Source: Firmicutes bacterium ZOR0006
Lineage (GTDB): Bacteria; Bacillota_I; Bacilli_A; Culicoidibacterales; ZOR0006
Assembly (NCBI GenBank): GCA_000798955.1
Contig: JTLC01000054.1
Span: forward strand, 24,297 to 56,361
DNA length: 32,065 nt
Direction: 5' to 3'
Under the pieces are notes generated by a model. The model was not told the origin of the DNA and did no database searches. It was given only the letters and a program-made list of their open reading frames with translations. Of the stretch, positions 9,001 through 16,188 are shown piece after piece. The number at the start of each line of letters is the position of its first letter. Positions within the stretch are counted from its first letter, which is position 1. The translations under genes and the position numbers were made by a program.

Positions 9001-12000
9001 TTTGATAATAAGTATCGAACATGGGGCGAAATTACGAACAACATGGAGTCAACGTATGCGAGCATTCTTGGTGGGAACATGCGTGATCGGGTAAAATATG
9101 AAGAAGTCTTTGAAAAAACCGCAAAAATTGAACCAGAAACAACGGTTTGGGATGGTGGTTATTTTGTTGGCTTAGGTGCTTTCTGGCAGCTACAAATTGC
9201 TGATGAAAATTATTGGCCACAACTCAATCGCCTCTATCGTGAACGCAAGCCGGCGATTCCAACAGAACAAGAGAAAAATAATTATCTTGTGAAATATTCA
9301 TCAGAAGTGTTAGGTGTCAATGTTAGCGAACACTTTGCTCGCCATGGTATTTTAGTGAGTGATGCGGTCGCTGCCGAATTAGCGGCAACGTATCCGGAAA
9401 CAGGCGGAAAATATTGGTATCTACATACGAAAGCCTACGACTATCAAGGACCAGGTTTAGCAGCAACAGATACGGCAACGATTACTGCTCTCAAAGCAGA
9501 TGGAACATTACAACTACAAACAACCGCCCAGACTGCTGACTTCCTTGGGTATGAAGTGTTACGTGATGGTGAAGTCATTGGCTTTACCGATACCGAGACA
9601 TTTGTTGATGCCGACTATCAAAGCGATACGAACGTGACCTATACGGTGATTCCGTATGGAAGTGATCTTGTCGCAGGCAAAGAAAGTGCCGGATATGCGA
9701 GCTTTACGCCAAAACTAGCAGTACAGCAAGCGGATATTTATTTGCCATTGTATGCTGAATTTGACCCCCTTGCCTATGTGGTGGCAACGAACTATCAAGG
9801 TGAAACGTTAACTGATGCTGTTGATGTCACAACAAATGTGAAGATGGCAGAAAAAGGGAGCTATCATGTCGAGTATGCCTTGACAGATCAAGGGATTACG
9901 ACGACAGCGACGCTCAATGTCCACGTCCTTGCCCAAGCAACACCACTGTCGGATTTGACGTGGGAAAGTGCAACCCAATCGTATAAAAGTGTGAAAAAAG
10001 ATGGGAACTTGAATGGCGGAAGCTTAGGCTTACTCGATGCAAAAGGTGAAATCGTGACCTATGAAAAAGGTCTAGGAACACATGCGAATGCCGAAATTAC
10101 CTATGACTTAAGTCAAGGAAACTATGTCCACTTTACAAGTGATATTGGGATTGATCATTCAATGCTTGATCGCCCAGGAAGCGTTGTGTTTGCGGTCTAT
10201 CTCGATGGTGAAAAACACTATGAGAGCGGGAAAATGACAGCGACAACGCCAATGAAACATCTTTCAGTGCCACTTGCAGGGGTTCAAGAATTAAAACTCG
10301 TTGTGACTGATGCTGGTGATGGCAATGGTGCCGATCATGCAACGTGGGGGAATCCAACCTTGCTGACAGCGAGTGAAATGCCAACCTTATCAGGGATTGA
10401 AGCGGAAACACTCGTACCATTCCGCAGTGATTTTGATCTGTTAGCGGGTATCACAGCACATGATGTTGAAGATGGTGATCTCACAAGTCAAATTACGGTT
10501 GAAAGCAACCAGTTTGATATCAACGTCCCGGGAGTGTATCCTGTAACCTACAGTATCACTGATCGTGATGGCCAAGTCGTGACCCAAACCCGAATTGTGA
10601 CTGTCTATAGTGCGCAAACATTTGCCTCAGACCTCACATGGAAAAGTGCGACTTCAGGATGGAAGAACGTGAATAAAGATAGTGCCGTCAATACGACAGC
10701 ACCAATTAAGTTGAATATTGCCGGAACACAGCAAACCTTTGCGAAAGGCTTAGGAGCAGCAGCAACGGCTGAAATTGTTTATGACCTCGGAGCTCATGAC
10801 TATGAATATTTCAGTGCCTATGTTGGGACTGATAAAAACTGGACAGATAGCCGGACGAGTATCCAATTTATTGCCTATGCGGATGGTGTTGAAGTCTATC
10901 GCTCAAGTGAAATGGGTGAACATAGCCCAGCAGAGTGGTTGAAAATCCCTGTTACTGGGGTGAAAGAACTACGCTTAGTCGCGGATAATGTTGATGGCAG
11001 TGGGCTTGGCGATTATGCAAGTTGGGGTGATGCGCAGTTTATCACTACGAATAGCCGACCAACATTGAACGTTGAAGCTGATGCCGTCTATGAAGTCGGA
11101 ACCCAATTAGATGAAGCCACAATCATCGGGACGATAACAGCACATGATATCGAAGATGGTGATCTGACGCCTACCGTTCAGGTGAGTGGTGTTCAAGCAG
11201 TGACAACGACAAAACCAGGCAACTATCCAGTGACGTACCAAGTCAGTGATAGTCAAGGGAATGTGATAACACAGGAGCGGACGATTGCCATTGTTGACTT
11301 AGCTGATTACGATTACTTAACGGATTTTGATTGGACGAAAGCGACACAAAGCTATAGCACGACGCATAAAGACCAACATTATAGTGGGACACCATTGCGC
11401 TTAAGCGATGAAACAGGTGCAAGTGTGACGTATGAACGCGGATTAGGGACACATGCGAATGCTGAAATCATTTATGATTTAACCCAAACGGATGCGGTAG
11501 TCTTCAGTACCTATGTCGGTATTGACCGCACGATGTACAATAGTACCGCCGCAAGTGTCATTTTTGAAGTGTATGTCGATGGAGAAAAAGTCGCTGCAAC
11601 TGATGTGATGTATGCGAAAGACCCGCAACAGTATATCCAAGTTCCAATTGTTGGTGCGAAAGAATTAAAGCTGATTGTCAATAATGCTGGGAACGGGAAT
11701 GGTTCTGACCATGGAACCTTTGGTGACAGTAAATTACATTATGTCAACGCTGATCGCGCCGACTTACGAGCGTTACAAGCACTTGTGACCGAGTTGGAAG
11801 CCTACGACCTGAGTGGCTATACTAGCGAGAGTGTACAGGAATTCCAAACTCAACTCGCAGCAGCTCAAGCCTTGCTCGTACGCGGTGATGTGCTCCAAGC
11901 CGAAGCCGATGCAATGTATCAAGCCTTACAAGCAGCACGAGATCAATTAGTGACAACTAATCGCGAAATTGAGATTCCTGATCCCGCCTTGAAACAAGCA

Positions 12001-13047
12001 ATTATTCAGACTCTTGGATTACCAAGTGATGTTGTTTCCTTGCATGATCTGGAACGTTTAACAACACTCAATCTTGAATTTGATTATGTTCAAAATTTAG
12101 CAGGTTTACAATTTGCAAAAAATTTAACGAGCCTCAATTTGAATTACAATGAAACGATGGATTTACGACCATTACAAAACCTAGCAAAATTAACTGACTT
12201 CCATGCGCAAGAAAACTTCCGTGATCTTGGTCAGGCAACATTTAACGGTCAGGAATTTATCATCCAGCCAGAAGCAGTCTATGATATTGATGGGACGCGC
12301 TTAGAACCAGAAGAAATTGTGTTGTCAGCTCGTCAGGAAATGATTGTGCTTCCAAAAGAACAAGTCTACAGAGATGGTGAAATTCGCATTGATGCTAAGC
12401 TATTAGCTGGGAAAGCGATTGAGACCGTTGAAATTATGTATGCGAGTCCAACGAATGATTTTAGCTTCTATACGTTCCATTGGTTACAATTACCAGCGCA
12501 AGTAGAAGCCAATCCAATCGTAGCGATTCCAGATGCACAGTTACAAGCAGCAATTCGCCACGCATTAGCAATTGACGAAGCCCCATTACGAGCAAGTGAT
12601 TTAGCACAATTAACAACACTTGATCTTGAAGGACAGGCAATTACCTCATTAACAGGGTTAGAGTATGCCGTGAAATTGACTGATTTGAATCTCAATTACA
12701 ATGAAGTTCATGACTTACGACCATTAGCTTTATTACCACAGTTAGCTAAGTTCCAAGGTCAAGAAAATTTCACTGATCTCGGTCAAACACTTGCTAAGGA
12801 TGGGAAATTTACGATTGAACCACTGGCAGTCTATGACCGTGACGGTTCGCAATTAGAACCACAAGAAATCGTGCTATCAGCCCGGCAAGAGTTGATTCAA
12901 TTACCAGTAGCAGACGTCTATCAAAATGGTATAATAACCATCGATGCCAGCTTACTAGGTGATAAAGCCCTCGAAACCGTGGAAATAAAATATGCCAGTC
13001 CAACAAATGACTACAGCATGTACACCTTCCATTGGTTAAAAAAATAA
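6019..13047 (+). CDS. Secreted M60-family metallopeptidase with F5/8C-like, NPCBM, FIVAR and LRR modules
   Basis: The 2342-residue product probably cleaves O-glycosylated (mucin-like) proteins outside the cell. The ATG at 6019 follows AAGGAG at 6000-6005 and opens a classical signal peptide (MKKTTVGVGLTAC... to about residue 29); the in-frame ATG at 5959 has neither. Module order: three discoidin/F5-8C-like domains (about 81-214, 301-436, 525-658) within a repeated segment of 221-223 residues; the M60 region, with zinc motif HETGH at 989-993 and E1004 (HExxH-x10-E); an FN3-like segment near 1150-1220; three NPCBM-type domains (about 1312-1448, 1537-1676, 1768-1906) separated by Ig-like DUF5011 segments; a FIVAR-like helical segment (about 1914-1985); and two internalin-like LRR modules (about 1986-2158 and 2166-2342), each ending YTFHWL. 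There is no LPXTG or C-terminal membrane anchor. Repeat arrays flank the gene on both sides. The M60 call is firm; module borders are approximate. Confidence 0.92.
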   Translation: MKKTTVGVGLTACTLVIAGTTGIIASAQQLLEPIVLQQETSTNETQQQQTATYSPKMAEVRPFMHFADVAYSEAFKMPQTNIATISNNAGHYSNRVITDAIDNDPTTYWETNKANATAPVWNNEVEVTLHEEVTLDRIVFGARPDRKGFATQFEIYASTTDEGDDYQLVATGGHDAVTGFVEAKFAPTAMKRVKFKFVESTQNWATLSELGFYYEDQVANAMEQLFTDSSKSQLSPEYANTAALTQLEAAVGQHPLASTYAPTLEDAWILLNHEPLEATEAKTQVFAHYANQAYTDAFQLPATNIAGISNNAGHYSNRVITDAIDGDLTTYWETNKANTATWNNEVEVAFTEHVTLNRIVLGARPDTKGFVTKFEVYASMTTAGDTYELIATGGHQSTNALIEATFVPTKMKRVKIKFVESNQNWATINELAFYREDQVANAMEQLFTDSSHSQLNPAYATEAALTQLEAAVAQHPLASSYATTLEDAWILLNHQPLEATVATTQLFTQFANEAYSEAFKMPNTNIATITNNAGHYSNRVITNAIDGDLATYWETNKANTTTWNNELEVTFTERVTLDRIVLGSRPDTKGFATKFEVYASKTISGETYELIATGGHQRTAELIEAKFVPTEMKRVKIKFVESNQDWATVNELAFYHEDVVTNTVQDLFVDQTYLALKPEYHNREVLEQLQLAVEQHPAQAALQELMTMAFQVLDGTIAEHVLVTANQDGDMNAHAKNTLSMSSAGQNLQATGVYGLPGEKVIIYLDVEPGTQQLPKISFSQNQGSWRGYVKTVDLKPGRNEIIVPEFDLSSDIYAYKPSPGGAAYIVNPYTAEQQGQAPKLRIEGAHEFPFYREGDDEAAFLAEVAAYQAKLTAAQAVGDERVLDLLEVESERVLISTLASAGYQVFINEGQQPSDLVTNWNDTFNALLDFQGLDGSSEVNDRKALKEHVRVMQPYGFLYAYTTHVGIQTGHASAVLREGFLNSWGMAHETGHRFDNKYRTWGEITNNMESTYASILGGNMRDRVKYEEVFEKTAKIEPETTVWDGGYFVGLGAFWQLQIADENYWPQLNRLYRERKPAIPTEQEKNNYLVKYSSEVLGVNVSEHFARHGILVSDAVAAELAATYPETGGKYWYLHTKAYDYQGPGLAATDTATITALKADGTLQLQTTAQTADFLGYEVLRDGEVIGFTDTETFVDADYQSDTNVTYTVIPYGSDLVAGKESAGYASFTPKLAVQQADIYLPLYAEFDPLAYVVATNYQGETLTDAVDVTTNVKMAEKGSYHVEYALTDQGITTTATLNVHVLAQATPLSDLTWESATQSYKSVKKDGNLNGGSLGLLDAKGEIVTYEKGLGTHANAEITYDLSQGNYVHFTSDIGIDHSMLDRPGSVVFAVYLDGEKHYESGKMTATTPMKHLSVPLAGVQELKLVVTDAGDGNGADHATWGNPTLLTASEMPTLSGIEAETLVPFRSDFDLLAGITAHDVEDGDLTSQITVESNQFDINVPGVYPVTYSITDRDGQVVTQTRIVTVYSAQTFASDLTWKSATSGWKNVNKDSAVNTTAPIKLNIAGTQQTFAKGLGAAATAEIVYDLGAHDYEYFSAYVGTDKNWTDSRTSIQFIAYADGVEVYRSSEMGEHSPAEWLKIPVTGVKELRLVADNVDGSGLGDYASWGDAQFITTNSRPTLNVEADAVYEVGTQLDEATIIGTITAHDIEDGDLTPTVQVSGVQAVTTTKPGNYPVTYQVSDSQGNVITQERTIAIVDLADYDYLTDFDWTKATQSYSTTHKDQHYSGTPLRLSDETGASVTYERGLGTHANAEIIYDLTQTDAVVFSTYVGIDRTMYNSTAASVIFEVYVDGEKVAATDVMYAKDPQQYIQVPIVGAKELKLIVNNAGNGNGSDHGTFGDSKLHYVNADRADLRALQALVTELEAYDLSGYTSESVQEFQTQLAAAQALLVRGDVLQAEADAMYQALQAARDQLVTTNREIEIPDPALKQAIIQTLGLPSDVVSLHDLERLTTLNLEFDYVQNLAGLQFAKNLTSLNLNYNETMDLRPLQNLAKLTDFHAQENFRDLGQATFNGQEFIIQPEAVYDIDGTRLEPEEIVLSARQEMIVLPKEQVYRDGEIRIDAKLLAGKAIETVEIMYASPTNDFSFYTFHWLQLPAQVEANPIVAIPDAQLQAAIRHALAIDEAPLRASDLAQLTTLDLEGQAITSLTGLEYAVKLTDLNLNYNEVHDLRPLALLPQLAKFQGQENFTDLGQTLAKDGKFTIEPLAVYDRDGSQLEPQEIVLSARQELIQLPVADVYQNGIITIDASLLGDKALETVEIKYASPTNDYSMYTFHWLKK

Positions 13048-13049
13048 CC

Positions 13050-13191
13050 AAGTGCTGACACCGATTTTGCAAAACAAAGCATCAAAGGCAAAAACGAAAG
13101 GCAAGACAGAAAGTGAATATGAGGATTGAAGAGTATTCAAATCGAATATTTACGTCTGTTCGCCTTTCGTAGGTGGAAGCATGTTGAAACC
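13050..13191 (+). repeat. Repeat unit 6, first unit after the M60 gene
   Basis: Starts AAGTGCTGACACCG two bases after the M60 stop and is 142 bp long. Hairpin 1 is TTTTGC/GCAAAA (13065-13070 with 13088-13093) around the 17-nt loop AAAACAAAGCATCAAAG. Hairpin 2 (13094-13170) is very long: ACGAAAGGC with GCCTTTCGT outside, ACAGA/TCTGT and further AT pairs inside. The tail is GGTGGAAGCATGTT (13172-13185), identical to units 1 and 4. Confidence 0.85.
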
Positions 13192-13330
13192 AAGTGCTGA
13201 CGTCGGTACTATCAAAACAAAGAATTAAAGGATAGTATCAATAACGTGATTTAGTCTTCAATTGCTAGAAAAAACTCATTCTCACTCAAAAATAGGTTTT
13301 GTGATCATGATTATTTTTCATTCGCAATTG
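13192..13330 (+). repeat. Repeat unit 7
   Basis: Starts AAGTGCTGACGTCG. Hairpin 1 is GGTACTATC/GATAGTATC (13205-13213 with 13231-13239) around the 17-nt loop AAAACAAAGAATTAAAG. Hairpin 2 (about 13257-13331) pairs TCAATTGC with GCAATTGA, then GAAAAA with TTTTTC, then TCAT with ATGA. The usual tail is missing; the unit runs straight into a unit-5-like segment. Confidence 0.75.
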
Positions 13331-13464
13331 ATGCAAGCACCGACTACATCACTCAAAATAAGGCGGTATGTGAAAAAAGGAAAGACAGAGGAAACACAAA
13401 AAACTGTGTGACTCTGTCTTTTCGTTTTCGCGAGCCTTGAAGACGGAAGCATGCCGAGAAAGTT
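13331..13464 (+). repeat. Repeat unit 7b, fused unit-5-like half
   Basis: It lacks the AAGTG start but carries GCACCGACTACATCACTCAAA, almost as in unit 5, with a small TCAC/GTGA stem, then the terminator at 13381-13429 and the tail GACGGAAGCATG (13442-13453). Together, units 7 and 7b look like a recombinant of two units, which explains the double spacing to unit 8. Confidence 0.6.
13381..13429 (+). terminator. Terminator-like hairpin in unit 7b
   Basis: AAAGACAGAG (13381-13390) pairs with CTCTGTCTTT (13412-13421), with an inner ACAC/GTGT stem, followed by TCGTTTTCG. The T-tract is interrupted. Confidence 0.65.
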
Positions 13465-13575
13465 GAGTGTTTGACCGTGGTCTTGTATCAAAACCATCCA
13501 AGGCAAGAGCGAATGTGATAGGCAAATAAATGAAAAGACGATTCTCCATTTGATGCGAAAATCGTCTTTTTATGT
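13465..13575 (+). repeat. Repeat unit 8, last unit of the second array
   Basis: Starts GAGTGTTTGACCGTGGTC, as unit 2. Hairpin 1 is TCTTGT/GCAAGA (13481-13486 with 13503-13508), where the C of unit 2 is replaced by T and a G-U pair keeps the stem. The loop is ATCAAAACCATCCAAG (16 nt). The linker ATAGGCAAATAAAT is shared with unit 2. Hairpin 2 is the terminator at 13533-13574. No tail follows. Confidence 0.8.
13533..13574 (+). terminator. Terminator closing the second array
   Basis: AAAAGACGAT (13533-13542) pairs with ATCGTCTTTT (13561-13570), ending in a T-run. Confidence 0.8.
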
Positions 13576-13599
13576 TTAGCGATAACTGTATAATGAAGG

Positions 13600-13725
13600 C
13601 CATGAAACTGGGGAGCTGCATCGACCGAAACTCTTACTCCGCGTCCCACTACAAGATGGATGGCGGACAGACTTTCGAAACGTGACGGCAGAGAGTTAAG
13701 CTAGAAAGAGCAGATGGGATTCAGT
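13600..13725. other. GC-richer intergenic segment, possible structured RNA
   Basis: The segment between the second array and the micropeptide gene is richer in GC than its surroundings. It can form nested pairs: AACTCT (about 13629) with AGAGTT (about 13692), and TCCGC with GCGGA inside. No RNA family is recognised and no ORF is convincing. Confidence 0.2.
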
Positions 13726-13730
13726 TTGAT

Positions 13731-13760
13731 TTGGCAATTATACGCCAAATACGCTATAAT
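13731..13760 (+). promoter_or_regulatory. Promoter of the hydrophobic micropeptide with overlapping inverted repeat
   Basis: TTGGCA (13731-13736), an 18-nt spacer and TATAAT (13755-13760). The inverted repeat TTGGC-8-GCCAA overlaps the -35 and the spacer and is placed like a repressor operator. Confidence 0.65.
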
Positions 13761-13784
13761 AAGAGGAAACATTGAAAGGAGACG

Positions 13785-13967
13785 ATGAAGATGTTAGGTT
13801 GTGGGTGTTTCTTTGGTGCGAGTATCCTGGTGATTATATTAGCGGCCCTCGTATTTATCGGGCTCTTCTTATTGTTAGGAATGGGGGCACTCGTGCTTCT
13901 CGTTGGACCAATCTTATTGGTAATCAGTTTCTTGATTATTCGTTGGTTGTGGGATTTGTTTTGGTAA
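13785..13967 (+). CDS. Hydrophobic micropeptide, 60 residues
   Basis: The ATG at 13785 follows AAAGGAG (13775-13781), and the gene has its own promoter and terminator, so it is probably real. After MKMLGCGCFFG nearly the whole chain is hydrophobic, enough for two membrane helices with a Gly-rich turn, ending RWLWDLFW. LGCGC resembles a lipobox but lies too close to the N-terminus for a signal peptide. The family is not recognised; a small membrane protein or toxin-like peptide is possible. Confidence 0.65.
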   Translation: MKMLGCGCFFGASILVIILAALVFIGLFLLLGMGALVLLVGPILLVISFLIIRWLWDLFW

Positions 13968-13984
13968 TTATTTCCAATCACAAG

Positions 13985-14008
13985 AAGCACTGTAAGGTGC
14001 TTTTTTTA
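13985..14008 (+). terminator. Terminator of the micropeptide gene
   Basis: AAGCAC-6-GTGCTT followed by a T-run. Confidence 0.85.
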
Positions 14009-14090
14009 TGTGAATATCGTATTGGTTTATGAGTGGAAAAGTCAGCAAGGGCGTATGGATCACGGTAATAGTGTAGTCCAACAACCAGAT

Positions 14091-14120
14091 TTGACAAGCA
14101 GATACAGGGCATGGCATACT
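14091..14120 (+). promoter_or_regulatory. Promoter of the WYL regulator gene
   Basis: Consensus -35 TTGACA (14091-14096), an 18-nt spacer and CATACT (14115-14120), 40 nt before the start codon. Confidence 0.55.
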
Positions 14121-14159
14121 AAACATAGATGCGAAAAAGCAATGATATGAGGAGAACTA

Positions 14160-15146
14160 ATGGGGAAATCAGCGAATAAGTTGCGACTATTATATTTAAA
14201 TCGGATTTTATGTGAAGAAACGAGTGAAGAGTATCCAATTACGGGGAAAGAGTTAATGCAACGTTTTGAAGATATCGGTTTAAAGGCCGAACGCAAGACA
14301 ATCTATGCGGATATAAAAGTACTGCAAGATTTTGGGCTCGATATTATTTGCGAAAAGCGTAAACAAAATCAAGAAAATCATTATTATATTGGTCAACAAG
14401 AATTTCAGTTGCCAGAAGTGAAAACGTTGATTGATGCGGTCCAATTTGCAAAGTTTATTACACCAAAGAAAAGTGCGGAACTAATCGAAAAATTGTGCCA
14501 CTTGACTAATATTCATGATACCAAATGGTTGAAAGAGCGTTCGGTTCTCAATTATGTCAATAAAAAACAAAATGAACATATTTATTTTTCGTTGGATGCA
14601 AGCATTGAGGCTTTGCGCAAACAGAAGAAACTCGAATTCCAGTATTTAACGTATACCGATAATCGGACTTTGGCAACAAAGTATGAGGGAGCGACCTATG
14701 TTGTTAGCCCATATGGCTTTTCAATGTATGATAATAAATATTATCTCATTGCTTACCATGAGCGTTATGAACAAATTGTCCCTTTTCGCTTAGATATGAT
14801 GAAACACGTCCAAGTTAGCCAGGCGGATCGTCAAGCACCGACGGCAGATTTTCAAATTTCCGATTATTTACGGGGTGCTTTTAGCATTATGACGGGAGAA
14901 AAAGTTTTTGTTGATTTGTGCTGGGATAAAAAGCATCTGAATACGATTATGGATCGATTTGGCCCTGATTTGTTTGTCTTAGCAGAAACGGCGACACATT
15001 TGACCATTAAAGTCGAAGTACAAATTTCTCCATCTTTTTATGCGTGGTTAGTCAAATTTGGCAGTCATGTGCAAATAATTGCCCCGGATTCTGTTCGCCA
15101 AGGCTTCATCAACCAACTCCAACGGACTTTAGCGGGATATGAATAA
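14160..15146 (+). CDS. WYL-domain transcriptional regulator with N-terminal winged helix
   Basis: The product is 328 residues, with GAGGAG at 14150-14155 before the ATG. Residues 1-75 form a DeoR/HTH_11-type winged helix (LRLLYLNRIL, then KTIYADIKVLQDFGLDI as the recognition helix region). Residues about 145-220 match the WYL sensor domain (KKLEFQYLTY, VSPYGFSMYDNKYYLIAY, PFRLDMM), followed by a C-terminal extension typical of these proteins. WYL proteins usually bind a nucleic-acid or nucleotide ligand and often sit beside defence or stress genes. It lies directly upstream of the lipoprotein operon and is the nearest candidate to bind the 26-bp operator shared by the two lipoprotein promoters; that link is inference. 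Confidence 0.9.
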   Translation: MGKSANKLRLLYLNRILCEETSEEYPITGKELMQRFEDIGLKAERKTIYADIKVLQDFGLDIICEKRKQNQENHYYIGQQEFQLPEVKTLIDAVQFAKFITPKKSAELIEKLCHLTNIHDTKWLKERSVLNYVNKKQNEHIYFSLDASIEALRKQKKLEFQYLTYTDNRTLATKYEGATYVVSPYGFSMYDNKYYLIAYHERYEQIVPFRLDMMKHVQVSQADRQAPTADFQISDYLRGAFSIMTGEKVFVDLCWDKKHLNTIMDRFGPDLFVLAETATHLTIKVEVQISPSFYAWLVKFGSHVQIIAPDSVRQGFINQLQRTLAGYE

Positions 15147-15152
15147 ACACTT

Positions 15153-15176
15153 GAGCATCAAATGATGCTCTTTTTT
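15153..15176 (+). terminator. Terminator of the WYL gene
   Basis: GAGCATC-4-GATGCTC followed by six T. Confidence 0.9.
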
Positions 15177-15449
15177 CGTGCCCCAAAAAGGACTAGCGAG
15201 TTAATGTAGTTTCTTCCATGCTAACACACAACTAACAAAGAGTGCCGTTCAAAGAGACGCGAGTGATCTAGCAGCCGACAAGGCGAGTGGACTGAGTACA
15301 AGACCGACTCGAAAGCAAGTCGGATACCAAAGCACTTAATTAATTGCTTTTTATGGTGACAAAAGCCGAAGTAACAGATAAAGTGTAAAAATAGGTATAT
15401 AGTGCATAACAGGACCAACATTTTTTTGCCGATTTTGGAATTTTTTTCA
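15177..15449. other. 273-bp intergenic stretch without a gene, possible small RNA
   Basis: No ORF with a ribosome-binding site is seen. On the + strand CCGACT-8-AGTCGG (about 15308-15327) is followed by AAAGCA-TTAATTAA-TGCTTTTT (about 15330-15352), which resembles the end of a small RNA with a terminator. On the minus strand the same DNA reads TTAAGTGCTTTGG before the hairpin, a faint and possibly accidental likeness to the repeat-unit start. Confidence 0.2.
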
Positions 15450-15497
15450 TCGCTGTCCCTGAAAACGGACAACGAAAACAAAAGACTTTGCTATAAT
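15450..15497 (+). promoter_or_regulatory. Operator and promoter of the three-lipoprotein operon
   Basis: Inverted repeat TCGCTGTCC-8-GGACAACGA (15450-15475), then 16 nt, then an extended -10 TTTGCTATAAT (TATAAT at 15492-15497). The same repeat, spacing and -10 occur at 18453-18500. The right arm covers the place of the -35, so the site could serve a repressor or an activator. Confidence 0.7.
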
Positions 15498-15562
15498 TCG
15501 TTGTGAAAACAAAAGAGTTCAAAGTTCAATCTGACTTGAACAAAAAAATGGAGGATTTTATC

Positions 15563-16162
15563 ATGGAACAAAAAGTGAATCACACAGTAGCAGAGACCGT
15601 CGGAGTCAAAAAAACGAAAAAAGCCTGGTATAAACGTTGGTATATGTTGGCATTTTTACTTGTTTTCGTTGTTGGATGTGGGAGTGATGCAACAACATCG
15701 AGTGGTGGGAACAGTGATACACCAACTGAAGAAACAACATCATCAGAAACACCACAAGCAGAAACGAAAGCAACATATCATGTCGGGGAAACAATTGCCG
15801 TGGAAACGAGTAGTGGAAAATATAATTTTACAATTACAGGAATTGCTGAAACAACAGAACGAAATCAATTTTCAGAGACACAAGCAGATCGGGTTGTGAT
15901 TATTGACTACACGTATGAGAATATTGATCAAGAAAGTGATTTATTTATCTCAGATATGTCGTTTAAAGCGTATGATGCTAGTGGAAGTGCACTTGCTACC
16001 TATCCGGTAACGACAACGTATGCCCAAGGTGTTGGTGCTGGTCGGAATACATCAGCACAAATGGCCTTTGCGTTAAACAATGAAACGAATGAAATTGAAC
16101 TTGAGTACTATGACAATATGTTCAACTCGAAAAGTGATGCAATTATCGTGTTAACATGGTAA
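15563..16162 (+). CDS. Lipoprotein with DUF4352-like extracellular domain
   Basis: The ATG at 15563 is preceded by GGAGG at 15550-15554. The earlier in-frame ATG at 15503 sits at the predicted transcription start and cannot have a leader. The product is 199 residues. A 25-residue cytosolic head rich in Lys precedes a membrane segment ending VVGC (lipobox), then a Ser/Thr/Glu linker and an Ig-like beta domain (KATYHVGETIAVETSSG..., VVIIDYTYENID..., GRNTSAQMAFAL) as in DUF4352 proteins. It is likely anchored on the outer face of the membrane. It is the first gene of an operon with the next two lipoproteins. The long head before the signal segment is unusual. Confidence 0.8.
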   Translation: MEQKVNHTVAETVGVKKTKKAWYKRWYMLAFLLVFVVGCGSDATTSSGGNSDTPTEETTSSETPQAETKATYHVGETIAVETSSGKYNFTITGIAETTERNQFSETQADRVVIIDYTYENIDQESDLFISDMSFKAYDASGSALATYPVTTTYAQGVGAGRNTSAQMAFALNNETNEIELEYYDNMFNSKSDAIIVLTW

Positions 16163-16188
16163 ACAAACGATAAAAAAGGGGAGTAAAA

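Noticed and set aside
13172-13185. T-box antiterminator (GGTGGAA block)
   Set aside because: The block lacks the ACCGCG part, lies after stop codons and not before tRNA-related genes, and there is no specifier stem.
15222-15345. A further repeat unit on the minus strand
   Set aside because: Only AAGTGCT and a hairpin fit; the conserved loop and the tail are missing.
15503-15562. Start of the first lipoprotein at 15503
   Set aside because: It lies at the predicted transcription start and has no ribosome-binding site; 15563 has GGAGG.
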